A stretch of 21,742 bases of DNA from Micavibrio_C sp964577255. GTDB lineage: Bacteria; Pseudomonadota; Alphaproteobacteria; Micavibrionales; Micavibrionaceae. The DNA lies in NCBI GenBank assembly GCA_964577255.1, contig CAZNYM010000030.1, positions 1 through 21,742 on the forward strand, in the 5' to 3' direction. This document shows positions 7,085 to 14,260 of this stretch, in pieces. The notes under the pieces are model-generated. The model saw only the letters and a list, made by a program, of their open reading frames with translations, was not told where the DNA came from and did no database searches. How positions within the stretch are numbered: the stretch's first letter is position 1; every line of letters begins with the position of its first letter. A program made the position numbers and the translations under genes.

Positions 7085-7966
7085 ATGAAAACATTTGGTA
7101 TTTCAATGGGCAAGCGCCGCATCATCTATGAAGGCAAGGCCAAAACCGTCTATGAAGGGCCCGAGCCCGGCACCCTGATCCAGTATTTCAAGGACGACGT
7201 CACTGCCTTCAACAAGGAAAAGCACGAGATCATCCTGGGCAAGGGGGTGCTGAACAACCGCATCTCGGCGCATCTGATGACGCGGCTCGAGGCCATCGGT
7301 ATCCCCACCCATTTCCTTAAATCCATCAACATGCGCGAGCAGCTGGTGCGTCAGCTCGAGATCATCCCGATCGAGGTGGTCGTGCGCAACGTCGCCGCCG
7401 GGTCGATCTGCAAGCGCCTGGGCGTGAAGGAAGGCACCGTCTTCCCGCAGCCGATCGTCGAGTATTACTACAAGAAGGACGAGCTGGGCGACCCGATGGT
7501 GAACGAACATCACATCGTCGGGTTCGGCTGGGCCGATCCGTACGAGCTCGAGGAAATCGTGCACATGGCCTGGCGCGTGAATGATTACCTCAACGGCCTG
7601 TTCTCGGGTATTGGTCTTCGCCTGATCGATTTCAAGCTCGAGTTCGGCCGTCTGTGGGGCGAATACGGCGAACTGTATATCTTCCTCGCCGATGAAATCT
7701 CACCCGACAATTGCCGTCTGTGGGACGCGCAGAGCGGCGAGAAGATGGACAAGGACCGTTTCCGCCAGGGGTTGGGCGGCATGATCGAGGCTTACCAGCA
7801 GGTGGCCGAACGCCTGGGCCTGATCCCCAAGGGCGGCATCATCGACGGCGGCAGCATCAACGAGCAGCTGGCGGCCTCGCTGGGCGAGATCGAGAACGAA
7901 CTCGCGCGTGAACGTAAATTGCGCGGCATCAATAAAACCCCGCCCGGCAAGCCGTGGAAGACCTGA
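7085..7966 (+). CDS. purC: SAICAR synthetase (phosphoribosylaminoimidazole-succinocarboxamide synthase)
   Basis: Ligates aspartate to CAIR with ATP in purine biosynthesis. Family motifs are IYEGKAKTVYEG near the N-terminus, DDVTAFNKEKH, GVLNNRIS, VVVRNVAAGS, LIDFKLEFG and ADEISPDNCRLWD. The start is ambiguous: ATG at 7085 gives 293 residues, while ATG at 7106 (MGKRRIIYEG) gives 286 and matches the usual N-terminus better. Neither has a strong ribosome site; 7085 has AGAGAA nearby. The C-terminal tail after GLIPKGG (about 40 residues, ending KTPPGKPWKT) goes beyond the core domain. It is followed 4 bases later by purS and is divergent from DUF1476. Confidence 0.96.
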   Translation: MKTFGISMGKRRIIYEGKAKTVYEGPEPGTLIQYFKDDVTAFNKEKHEIILGKGVLNNRISAHLMTRLEAIGIPTHFLKSINMREQLVRQLEIIPIEVVVRNVAAGSICKRLGVKEGTVFPQPIVEYYYKKDELGDPMVNEHHIVGFGWADPYELEEIVHMAWRVNDYLNGLFSGIGLRLIDFKLEFGRLWGEYGELYIFLADEISPDNCRLWDAQSGEKMDKDRFRQGLGGMIEAYQQVAERLGLIPKGGIIDGGSINEQLAASLGEIENELARERKLRGINKTPPGKPWKT

Positions 7967-7970
7967 GCCG

Positions 7971-8204
7971 ATGAAAGCCATCGTCCATATCACGCTGAAA
8001 AAAGGCGTCCTCGACCCGCAGGGCAAGGCCATCGGCCAGGCGCTGCACGGCATGGGGTTCGGCGATGTCGGCGAAGTGCGCCAGGGCAAGTTCATTGAGC
8101 TCGATGTGCCCGCCGGCACCGATGAAAAGCGCGTGGCGCAGATGTGCGAAAAGCTCCTCGCCAACCCGGTGATTGAGGATTACCGGATCACGCTTTCGGC
8201 CTGA
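7971..8204 (+). CDS. purS: Phosphoribosylformylglycinamidine synthase, subunit PurS
   Basis: Small structural subunit that joins PurL and PurQ in the FGAM synthase complex. The 77-residue protein has the canonical layout: MKAIVHITLKKGVLDPQGKAIGQAL, GFGDVGEVRQGKFIEL, and a C-terminal NPVIEDYRI. The start at 7971 lies 4 bases after the purC stop; an upstream start at 7908 would overlap purC and is not family-like. It is co-transcribed with purC. Its partners purQ and purL are on the other strand to the left, which is unusual for a purCSQL-type cluster. Confidence 0.96.
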   Translation: MKAIVHITLKKGVLDPQGKAIGQALHGMGFGDVGEVRQGKFIELDVPAGTDEKRVAQMCEKLLANPVIEDYRITLSA

Positions 8205-8236
8205 TTTTTTTCGCTCGCTCGGGACGACATGGCATC

Positions 8237-8851
8237 ATGACCTATCTTCACCGCGTGCCCGCCATCCGCAAGGGGCTCGATCACCTGCTGAAGCACGATC
8301 CGGTCTTCAGCAGGAAGAATTTCGATCTCGACAGTTTCGCCTGGGAATATAAGGGCCCCGGCTATGAATCCCTGGTACGCATCGTCATCGGCCAGCAGCT
8401 TTCCACCAAGGCGGCGCAGAGCGTGTGGGAGAAATTCCGTGGACATGTCGGCACAGTCAATCCCGCGCGGGTGCTGAAGCTTTCGGAACACGACATGCGC
8501 GCGCTGGGGTTAAGTGGCCAGAAAATCAAGTACATCACCGGCCTGTCGGAAGCGGTGAAGGGGAAAAGCTTCGACCCGCACGCGCTCGAAGCCATGAACG
8601 ACGACGACGTGCACGCCGCCATCACCGCGCTCAAGGGCTTCGGCGGCTGGAGCGCGCAGATGTACCTGATGTTCTCGCTCGCCCGGCCCGACGTCTGGCC
8701 GGCGGGGGATCTGGGCGTCCAGGAAGGCCTGCGGCTTTATCTGCGCAAAAAAGAACGGCCGGATTTCGAAGCCACGCTCAAGGCCGGCAAGCGCTTTCGT
8801 CCACACGCCACCGCGGCTTCGCTTTTACTTTGGAAAATCAAGGACGCCTAG
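8237..8851 (+). CDS. AlkA-like DNA-3-methyladenine glycosylase (HhH-GPD superfamily)
   Basis: Base-excision repair enzyme removing alkylated bases. In the 204-residue protein the helix-hairpin-helix motif LKGFGGWSAQMYLM is at 132-145, and the catalytic aspartate is probably Asp158 in PAGDLGVQ. IGQQLSTKAA at 51-60 is the conserved segment of the AlkA group. There is no iron-sulfur cysteine cluster, which argues against endonuclease III and MutY. Lacking the extra N-terminal domain of E. coli AlkA, it resembles the shorter Mag-type enzymes. It starts 32 bases after purS and may belong to the same transcript. It ends 3 bases before the convergent nadK stop. Confidence 0.9.
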   Translation: MTYLHRVPAIRKGLDHLLKHDPVFSRKNFDLDSFAWEYKGPGYESLVRIVIGQQLSTKAAQSVWEKFRGHVGTVNPARVLKLSEHDMRALGLSGQKIKYITGLSEAVKGKSFDPHALEAMNDDDVHAAITALKGFGGWSAQMYLMFSLARPDVWPAGDLGVQEGLRLYLRKKERPDFEATLKAGKRFRPHATAASLLLWKIKDA

Positions 8852-8854
8852 AGC

Positions 8855-9622
8855 TTACGGCGCGAACTGCTCTTTCATGATGCGTTCTTCCAGATTGTGA
8901 TCCGGGTCGAACAGCAGCGTCACGGCGATGCTCTGGTCTTCCTGCACTTCCACGGCGGCGATATCGCGGATTTCCGTCGAATCGGCGGTGGCGCTGACCG
9001 GGCGCTTGCCGGCGTCGTGCACGGAAAAGCCGATGCGGGTGAGATGCGGCAGCAGCGCGCCGCGCCAGCGGCGCGGACGGAAGGCGCTGATGGGGGTCAG
9101 CGCCAGCACGTTGGCCGACAGCGGCAGGATGGGGCCGTGCGCCGAAAGATTATAGGCCGTGCTGCCCGCGGGCGTCGAAACCAGAATGCCGTCGCACACC
9201 AGCTCGGGCAGGCGTTCAATCCCGTCGATGGTCACGCCGATCTTGGCGGTGTGGCGTTCCTCGCGCAGCAATGAAATCTCGTTAAAAGCTATGGCTTCCG
9301 CGTTTTTGCCGTCGCGCGTCTGCACCTTCATGCGCAGGGGGCGGAGAGTCACGCTCTGCGCCTTTTCCAGGCGCTGCACCAGGTTTTCAGTGCGGAAGGG
9401 GTTGAGCATGAACCCGAGCGAGCCGCGATTCATGCCGTAAAGCGGCATTTTCAGCGCGTGGAATTTGTGCAGCGCCTCAAGAAGCGTGCCGTCGCCCCCC
9501 AGCACCACGATCACATTGGCTTTCTCAAGCGGCATCTCGCCGTATTGCTTCTTCAGGCTGGCGGCGGCTGAACGGGCTTCGTCGGTGTCGGCAACGTGGA
9601 AATAAAGCGCCTGTCCGGCCAT
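8855..9622 (-). CDS. nadK: NAD kinase
   Basis: Phosphorylates NAD to NADP using ATP or polyphosphate. The 255-residue protein carries GGDGT (42-46, catalytic Asp44), NRGSLGFM, the NE motif in FNEISLLRE, and the glycine-rich TPAGSTAYNLSAHGPIL. Length is normal for the alphaproteobacterial form. It is the last gene of a leftward operon PfkB-pyrE-nadK, starting 3 bases after the pyrE stop, so coupling of translation is likely. The start at 9622 gives the usual short N-terminus ahead of the GGDGT strand. Confidence 0.95.
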   Translation of the reverse strand: MAGQALYFHVADTDEARSAAASLKKQYGEMPLEKANVIVVLGGDGTLLEALHKFHALKMPLYGMNRGSLGFMLNPFRTENLVQRLEKAQSVTLRPLRMKVQTRDGKNAEAIAFNEISLLREERHTAKIGVTIDGIERLPELVCDGILVSTPAGSTAYNLSAHGPILPLSANVLALTPISAFRPRRWRGALLPHLTRIGFSVHDAGKRPVSATADSTEIRDIAAVEVQEDQSIAVTLLFDPDHNLEERIMKEQFAP

Positions 9623-9625
9623 GGT

Positions 9626-10297
9626 TTACTCCGCCGGGGCCTTGAGGTGGGCATGCTTCTCGCCCCAGCCGTCGGGATCGCGCAGGAACGATTCCACCGA
9701 TGCAAGCGTGGCGGCGTCGAAATATTTCTGCGCCCGGGCGATGTCCAGCACATCCCACCAGGTGGCAAGTGCGTGCAGCCTGATATTGAGCGCGCGCATA
9801 TTCTCCTCGCTCGCCTTCATGGTGCCGTAATGGAAGATCACGAACGCATGATCGACCAGCGCCCCCGCCTTGCGCAGGGCGTCGACGAACACTTTCTTGC
9901 TGCCGCCGTCGGTCTGCAGATCCTCGACCAGAATGACCTTCTGTCGCGGCTCGTCCATGCAGCCCTCGATCTGGGCCATGCGGCCGAAACCCTTGGGCTG
10001 CTTGCGCACATAAAGCATCGGCAGGCCCAGCCGCTCGGCGATGAAGGCGCCGTAGGGAATGCCCGCGGTCTCGCCGCCCGCCACGTAATCAAGCTCGCCG
10101 CACTGCGCGCGGATCATCGCCGCGGCATCGTCCATCAGCTGCGTGCGTTCTTTCGGGAAAGAGATCAGCCGGCGGCAATCGACGTACACGGGGCTGAGCC
10201 GTCCCGAAGTCAGGACGAACGGCTTGTCGGCGTTGAACAGAACCGATTTGGTGTCCAGCAAGGCGCGGGCGGAACGGGCGGCAACGTCTTTATCCAT
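9626..10297 (-). CDS. pyrE: Orotate phosphoribosyltransferase
   Basis: Makes OMP from orotate and PRPP in pyrimidine biosynthesis. The 223-residue protein has FVLTSGRLSPVYVDCRRL (28-45), diagnostic for OPRT, and the PRPP-binding loop VILVEDLQTDGGSK (121-134). The C-terminal extension (about 60 residues, WWDVLDIARAQKYFD...) is longer than in the E. coli enzyme and looks like the alphaproteobacterial type. A ribosome site AAGGAA lies upstream of the ATG at 10297. It stands 16 bases after the PfkB stop and 3 bases before nadK, in one leftward operon. Confidence 0.94.
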   Translation of the reverse strand: MDKDVAARSARALLDTKSVLFNADKPFVLTSGRLSPVYVDCRRLISFPKERTQLMDDAAAMIRAQCGELDYVAGGETAGIPYGAFIAERLGLPMLYVRKQPKGFGRMAQIEGCMDEPRQKVILVEDLQTDGGSKKVFVDALRKAGALVDHAFVIFHYGTMKASEENMRALNIRLHALATWWDVLDIARAQKYFDAATLASVESFLRDPDGWGEKHAHLKAPAE

Positions 10298-10313
10298 GAA
10301 AGGTTTTTCCTTC

Positions 10314-11300
10314 TCAGACGGCTTTATTCATGCGGGGGCGAGCCCCCGTATCCTGAATAATGGCGGTGGCGGCGTCAATCCCCTGGCGGCAGGCCTCTTC
10401 CCAGTCCAGCCCGGTGGCCACCCCGGCCACGAAACCGGCGGCGAACTGGTCGCCCGCGCCCACGGTGTTGACGATGCGGTGCGCCGGCAGGGTCACGCCC
10501 GGCACGTGGATCACCTGGCCGCCGCGCAGGATATAGGCGCCATCGCTGCCGTTGGTGATGATGAAATTCTTGCCGGTTTCATGCGCGCGCGCGAAGGCAA
10601 GCGCCATGTCGTGCACGTCGAACAGGGTGAACAGCTCGCCGATATTACCGATGATGAAATCGATTTTCTGCTTCATCACCCGCTCGATCGCCGGGCGGGC
10701 GGCGATGATGATCTCGCGGTCGGTGAGGTTGAGGACGATCCGCGCGCCCGCCGCGCCGTAGCGCGCCACCGCGGCCTCCAGCACGTTGTCCTCGCGATGG
10801 TTGACCGGCATGTGCGCGGTGTTGGTTTCAAGATAGATGTAATTGACGAACCCGGCCTTCGGTTCCGGCAGGTCGGCGGGCGCGAGCTGGAAACCGGCCG
10901 CGTCGGTGCAGAACACGAAGCTGCGCTCCTTGTCCGGCGTCACCAGGGTCAGGCACATCGACGTCATTTTCTGCGGATGCACCGGGGCGGGAAACTCGAT
11001 CCCGGTGCCCTTGAAACCGTTCATGAAAATGCCGGCATAGGGGTCGTCGCCCACCTTGCCGATGAAGCGCACCGCCACGCCGTGGGCCGCCAGGCCGCAG
11101 GCCACATTCGCGGCGCAGCCGCCAGGGAAAAAAGCAGGGCCGTCGAGCTGCGCCAGGATCGTGCCGGTGGTGCAGGAATCGAGCAGGGTGGAAGCGCCCT
11201 TGCTGATATGGTGCTTCTCGAGGAAGCGATCGTCGGTTTCGGCGATCACATCCACGTTGGCAAGGCCGATGCAGGTGATGAAGGGCTTGTCCTGGGTCAT
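10314..11300 (-). CDS. PfkB-family carbohydrate/nucleoside kinase, adenosine-kinase-like
   Basis: Ribokinase-fold ATP-dependent kinase of 328 residues. The two PfkB signatures are present: FFPGGCAANVACGLA near residues 57-71 and NTVGAGDQFAAGF (278-290), in which Asp284 of GAGD is the catalytic base. The N-terminal IGLANVDVIAETDDRFL and the overall length resemble the proteins annotated as adenosine kinase in alphaproteobacteria. Substrate cannot be fixed from sequence; adenosine and ribose are both possible. It is the first gene of the operon with pyrE and nadK, which puts a nucleoside or sugar kinase beside a PRPP-using enzyme and an NAD-using kinase. Upstream is the dyad at 11356-11382. Confidence 0.9.
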   Translation of the reverse strand: MTQDKPFITCIGLANVDVIAETDDRFLEKHHISKGASTLLDSCTTGTILAQLDGPAFFPGGCAANVACGLAAHGVAVRFIGKVGDDPYAGIFMNGFKGTGIEFPAPVHPQKMTSMCLTLVTPDKERSFVFCTDAAGFQLAPADLPEPKAGFVNYIYLETNTAHMPVNHREDNVLEAAVARYGAAGARIVLNLTDREIIIAARPAIERVMKQKIDFIIGNIGELFTLFDVHDMALAFARAHETGKNFIITNGSDGAYILRGGQVIHVPGVTLPAHRIVNTVGAGDQFAAGFVAGVATGLDWEEACRQGIDAATAIIQDTGARPRMNKAV

Positions 11301-11355
11301 GGTGTCAGGGGGTTGTTTTACAGGGCAAGGGGGCTTTGCGCAACTTTAACCGTAA

Positions 11356-11382
11356 ACTTTGTTTTTGTTGAAAAAACAAAGT
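11356..11382. terminator. AT-rich inverted repeat between S24 repressor and PfkB gene
   Basis: ACTTTGTTTTT (11356-11366) pairs with AAAAACAAAGT (11372-11382) across a 5-base centre. It lies 25 bases beyond the stop of the repressor gene on the minus strand and 56 bases before the PfkB start. It may be a weak terminator for the repressor transcript or an operator for the kinase operon. It lacks the GC-rich stem of a standard intrinsic terminator. Confidence 0.35.
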
Positions 11383-11406
11383 GTTGTGACAGGTCTGCGG
11401 TAAAAA

Positions 11407-12057
11407 TTACTGGCTCACCCAGATGATCCGCGCCATCCACGCGACCTCGTCCTGCTTGAGAATGCGGTCGTCGTGCGCGGGGTTGAGGGATTTAAGCTCC
11501 ACGCGGCTCGCGTTCTGGCGCAGCAGCTGCTTGGCCATCACCTCGCCCTTGCGGGTTTTCACCACCACGCGGTCGCCGCGGCGGATGTTGGCGCCGGGCG
11601 ACACGATCAGGATGTCGCCCTCGCGGTACAGCGGTTCCATCGAATCGCCGCTGATCTCAAGCGCGTAAAGCGACTCGCGCGCGCCGCTGCCCACGGCGGG
11701 CAGGGGGGCTTCGTCCCAGCCGTCGCCGACGGGGTAGCCGGCGTCGTCGAAATATCCGGCCTTGCCCGCCTGGGCGTAACCGATCACGGGAATGGTCTGG
11801 CGCGGGCCGGCGCTGCCGCCGTCGTCCTCGTCGCTGACCAGCGCCAGGAAGTCGCTGATGCTCGCACCCGTCACCGCCAGGATCTTGGCCACGCTCTCGG
11901 TCGACGGCCAGCGCGGCTTGCCGTCGCCGCTCACGCGCTTGCTTTTGTTGAAGGTGGTGGGGTCGAGCCCGGCCTTGCGCGCCAGCCCCGAAGGCGAATA
12001 GCCGAACGCGTCCGCCAGCCTGTCCACCGCCCGCCATATGCCGTCATGAGTAAACAT
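11407..12057 (-). CDS. S24-family (LexA/CI-like) transcriptional repressor
   Basis: N-terminal helix-turn-helix (residues 8-75, with GYSPSGLARKAGLDPTTFNKSKR) followed by a peptidase S24 domain. Ser139 in SGDSMEP is the nucleophile, Lys176 in VMAKQLL the general base, and Ala97-Gly98 in YAQAGKAG a possible self-cleavage site. So it should be a repressor that cleaves itself on RecA-ssDNA signals; this is family inference. The 216-residue length and the RW-PSTESVAKIL segment fit a repressor type I associate with alphaproteobacterial chromosomes as well as phages. Hence it may be host rather than the repressor of the virion cluster starting 1 kb to the right. The promoter -10 is probably TACAAT on the minus strand (12072-12077), giving a nearly leaderless mRNA. 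Confidence 0.9.
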   Translation of the reverse strand: MFTHDGIWRAVDRLADAFGYSPSGLARKAGLDPTTFNKSKRVSGDGKPRWPSTESVAKILAVTGASISDFLALVSDEDDGGSAGPRQTIPVIGYAQAGKAGYFDDAGYPVGDGWDEAPLPAVGSGARESLYALEISGDSMEPLYREGDILIVSPGANIRRGDRVVVKTRKGEVMAKQLLRQNASRVELKSLNPAHDDRILKQDEVAWMARIIWVSQ

Positions 12058-12071
12058 AGGACAGTAATCCC

Positions 12072-12102
12072 ATTGTATGCGGGAAAAGGAAATAGGAAAA
12101 AA
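12072..12102 (-). promoter_or_regulatory. Probable promoter region of the S24 repressor gene
   Basis: On the minus strand TACAAT (plus coordinates 12072-12077) is 5 of 6 to the -10 consensus and would start transcription about 8 bases before the ATG. No good -35 is present. On the plus strand the sequence AAATAGGAAAAA (12091-12102) covers the -35 area, and the same 12-mer recurs upstream of the capsid promoter at 17403-17414. Confidence 0.35.
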
Positions 12103-12195
12103 GGCCTAGTCGTACATCTCGTATCCGGACTGATTGCAGCATGATAGATTTCATCCGTTTCAATCCTAGCGAGAAGTGTTCTTAGGGCCCAGCCT

Positions 12196-12813
12196 ATGAA
12201 ATTTACTCTGACCTTTGACGGCGAGCTTGGCTCCCAGAACGGCAGCAAAACAGTCCAAAAAAAATGGGATGTGCGGAAACAATTCCATCCGCAGCTTTCC
12301 GAACTGTGGCGGGTTAATCCTTTGCTGATTAATCTGCAGAGAAACCGTCAGATATTTATTGGAGAACATCACGATCCTTCCAAGATCATGGTGGAAGATC
12401 CCCAGATCCGCGTTTCTTTGATGGCCGATGTATGTAAGCCCATCTCAATCGGAGGTAGAGAGTTCATTCCTCTGGTTAGGCAAAGCCTTGCGTTGAAATG
12501 CAGTCTGAAAATTATTTTTCTTCGGAAAGAGGAACCGGGCAAGCTAATTATTGACGGAGACATCGATAACAGAATCAAGGTTCTGTTGGATAGCTTGACT
12601 GTCCCTAAAGATGGAGACCAGGTAGTCAAAGATGGCGAGACATCTCCAATCTATTGCCTATTGGAAGATGACTCCCTGATCACCGGGTACGAAATTCAAA
12701 CGCACCAGCTGTTGCGTCCCAATATCAGTAAAAACACGGCACAATTAATCATCGAGGTCGATGTAAAAGTCGTACAACCTTATAAATACAACCTGATTTT
12801 CCTCGGAAACTAG
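12196..12813 (+). CDS. Unknown protein with RusA-like acidic motif (orphan, low GC)
   Basis: Soluble 205-residue protein. Residues 118-132 read LIIDGDIDNRIKVLLD, matching the RusA-family pattern D-x-D-N-x-x-K-x-x-x-D (Asp122, Asp124, Asn125, Lys128, Asp132), and LLEDDSLI at 155-162 matches the second acidic EDD motif. RusA proteins are Mg-dependent Holliday junction resolvases of phages and prophages. Here the two motifs are farther apart and the N-terminal 100 residues (SQNGSK, KWDVRKQFHPQLSELW) are not part of classical RusA, so function is inferred only. Base composition is unlike the neighbours: two 60-base lines counted by eye have 30 and 23 G/C. It was probably acquired separately. The ribosome site is poor (AGGGCCC) and no promoter is clear. 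Confidence 0.75.
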   Translation: MKFTLTFDGELGSQNGSKTVQKKWDVRKQFHPQLSELWRVNPLLINLQRNRQIFIGEHHDPSKIMVEDPQIRVSLMADVCKPISIGGREFIPLVRQSLALKCSLKIIFLRKEEPGKLIIDGDIDNRIKVLLDSLTVPKDGDQVVKDGETSPIYCLLEDDSLITGYEIQTHQLLRPNISKNTAQLIIEVDVKVVQPYKYNLIFLGN

Positions 12814-12994
12814 TTAAAACGAGCGCGTGGATTTATTACCGCAAGTAGGAAAACTCTCAACCTTTCTCACCCTTTAACCGAAGCCAGCTTTTTAGTGGAT
12901 TAGGTCCGGTCTCTGCTTCCCAACAGTCTTGGTATGCTTAAAACACACGTTAGCGTGTCCCCCAAAAATTTAGGAATAAAATCATATTTTTTCA
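12814..12994. other. AT-rich non-coding spacer before the virion cluster
   Basis: No convincing gene. It contains a small hairpin, ACACG-TTAG-CGTGT (12945-12958), followed by CCCCCAAAAATTT, not a clear terminator. The right end (12964-12990) is strongly AT-rich and could act as an UP element for the promoter at 12995. No tRNA, integrase or recognisable att core was found here, although this is the left edge of the phage-like genes. Confidence 0.5.
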
Positions 12995-13023
12995 TTGACA
13001 GGGCGGAGAATTCGCCGCATAAA
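12995..13023 (+). promoter_or_regulatory. Strong sigma70-like promoter at the left edge of the virion cluster
   Basis: Perfect TTGACA (12995-13000), exactly 17 bases, then CATAAA (13018-13023, 4 of 6). The region just upstream is A/T-rich. The spacer contains GGCG-N7-CGCC (13002-13016), an imperfect dyad between -35 and -10, where a repressor would occlude RNA polymerase. Transcription should start near 13030, about 50 bases before the ATG at 13082. Confidence 0.6.
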
Positions 13024-13081
13024 GAGAACATATAGGGAACAATTGTGTCCTTAGCAAGCCCCAAAAAGGAATTTAAGCCTT

Positions 13082-13525
13082 ATGTCAATCCGCGATCCGT
13101 ACAGCCCCCGTCCCACGCCCGATATCGAAACCGTGCCCTTCGCCAGTGCCGAGGAGGCGTGGTTCTGGTTCATCCAGGCGCAAAGCGCGCGCAGCGAAGG
13201 GGCGCGGCTGGGCATGGGGCTGGCGGCGGTGCCGCGCCCGTGCGAGCCGGTCGATATTCTAAAAGTGGTCGACCGCCTGTACCGCCAGCGCCGGCTGCTG
13301 CGTGATCATCTTTTAGTGTTGCGCCATTACGGCCGCCGGCTGATGGCGCCCGATACGCGCCGGGTCAAGGAGATCCGCGCCGCCCGCCTGTGGCGCGAGG
13401 CGCTCGCGCGCCTCGGCCCTGCGCTCGCGCACAAGGGCATCGTCGCCGTGCCCGATCCGTGGGCCGATCCCGCTTTTCTGTCTTTATCCGCCAACATCAT
13501 CCCGTTCCAGGAGGTCACAAGATGA
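13082..13525 (+). CDS. Unknown protein, first gene of the virion cluster
   Basis: Soluble, basic 147-residue protein. It has TVPFASAEEAWFWFIQAQ near residues 17-34, a PCEPVDILKVVDRLYRQRRLLRDHLLVLRHYGR segment that could be a helical DNA-binding region, and an Arg/Ala-rich helix (RRVKEIRAARLWREALARLGPAL). I have an impression of similar small proteins in other alphaproteobacteria, but no functional name. A regulator or small terminase-like role is possible from its position; nothing in the sequence proves either. AAGGA lies 11 bases before the ATG. Its stop overlaps the next start by ATGA. GC is as high as in the host. Confidence 0.8.
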   Translation: MSIRDPYSPRPTPDIETVPFASAEEAWFWFIQAQSARSEGARLGMGLAAVPRPCEPVDILKVVDRLYRQRRLLRDHLLVLRHYGRRLMAPDTRRVKEIRAARLWREALARLGPALAHKGIVAVPDPWADPAFLSLSANIIPFQEVTR

Positions 13526-13917
13526 ACGCCGTCACCGAAAAATCCGCCGAACAGTTCCAGGAAAAAGCCTGGGTGATTTTTTCCGGGCAAAGCGAATGGC
13601 CGTGGCTGCGCTTCCTGCGTCCCGGCTTCCGGCACTGCTTCGTGATCCTGCACGACGGCGCGCGCTGGCTGTCGCTCGATCCGCTTTTGCAGCACACGGA
13701 ACTGAAAGCCTACGACCTGCCGGCCGATTTCGACCTGCCGCAGTGGCTGCGCCAGCGCGGCAATATCGTGCTGCCCGCGCCGGTGTTCCGCCGTCACAGG
13801 AAACCCGCGCCGTTCATGCTTTTCACCTGCGTCGAAGCGGTGAAGCGCGTGCTGGGCCTTCATTCGTGGTCGATCATGACCCCGTGGCAGCTTTACCGCC
13901 ATCTCTCTCACGCCTGA
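13522..13917 (+). CDS. Unknown protein, possible permuted papain-like (NlpC/P60-type) fold
   Basis: 131 residues, starting at the ATGA overlap with the previous gene; the open frame extends to 13390 but that part is a shadow. Two conserved-looking spots are FRHCFVILHDGARWLSLDP (His38, Cys39, Asp53) and FTCVEAVKRVLGL (Cys103, Glu105). The order His then a strand, and later Cys at the start of a helix, is that of circularly permuted NlpC/P60 proteins. If right, it could be a small hydrolase carried by the virion or used at host entry. It has no signal peptide. It is translationally coupled to the first gene and followed by the small gene at 13938. The fold assignment is inference. Confidence 0.75.
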   Translation: MNAVTEKSAEQFQEKAWVIFSGQSEWPWLRFLRPGFRHCFVILHDGARWLSLDPLLQHTELKAYDLPADFDLPQWLRQRGNIVLPAPVFRRHRKPAPFMLFTCVEAVKRVLGLHSWSIMTPWQLYRHLSHA

Positions 13918-13937
13918 TTTTCAAAGGAGTTTTCATC

Positions 13938-14258
13938 ATGGGTAGTTTTTCCTCGCGGCCCGACATTCCGCAGCAGCCGGCGCCGGTGAAGTATGTCTAT
14001 GTCCAGACCCCCGTCTATACCCCCGCGCCGTCGCCGTCCTCTCCGTCCGCGCAGACGCCGCCGCCCGCGTCTTCCGGCGGCACGGCGAACCCGGCCGCGC
14101 CCGCCGAACCGACCGACGACGAAGTGCAGGAGCGCGCCCGCGGCGCGAGCCTGCTCGACCGCCGTCGCGGCCGCCTCAGCACCATCCTGACCGGCTTCCG
14201 CGGCCTGCTGACAGACACCATCGACGCGCTGCCGCGCAAGACCCTGCTGGGAGAATAG
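13938..14258 (+). CDS. Small Pro/Ala/Ser-rich phage structural-type protein
   Basis: 106 residues beginning MGSFSSRPDIP at ATG 13938, with AAAGGAG 10 bases upstream; the longer open frame to 13596 is a shadow. Residues 10-60 are low-complexity Pro/Ala/Ser/Thr and probably disordered. The C-terminal part (ASLLDRRRGRLSTILTGFRG ... LPRKTLLGE) resembles the C-terminal signature seen in small minor virion proteins of podoviruses, which commonly ends RKTLLG. Role unknown. It lies between the H/C protein and the portal, 2 bases before the portal start, so it is part of one transcript. Confidence 0.8.
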   Translation: MGSFSSRPDIPQQPAPVKYVYVQTPVYTPAPSPSSPSAQTPPPASSGGTANPAAPAEPTDDEVQERARGASLLDRRRGRLSTILTGFRGLLTDTIDALPRKTLLGE

Positions 14259-14260
14259 CC

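Noticed and set aside
12814..12994. att site of the phage cluster
   Set aside because: No integrase or tRNA end lies here and the right end of the element is outside the window, so no direct repeat can be tested.
13045..13305. GTG-started frame of 86 codons overlapping the gene at 13082
   Set aside because: The AGGGAA before it is tempting, but the frame overlaps a longer, host-codon-like gene in another frame and its product has no family features.
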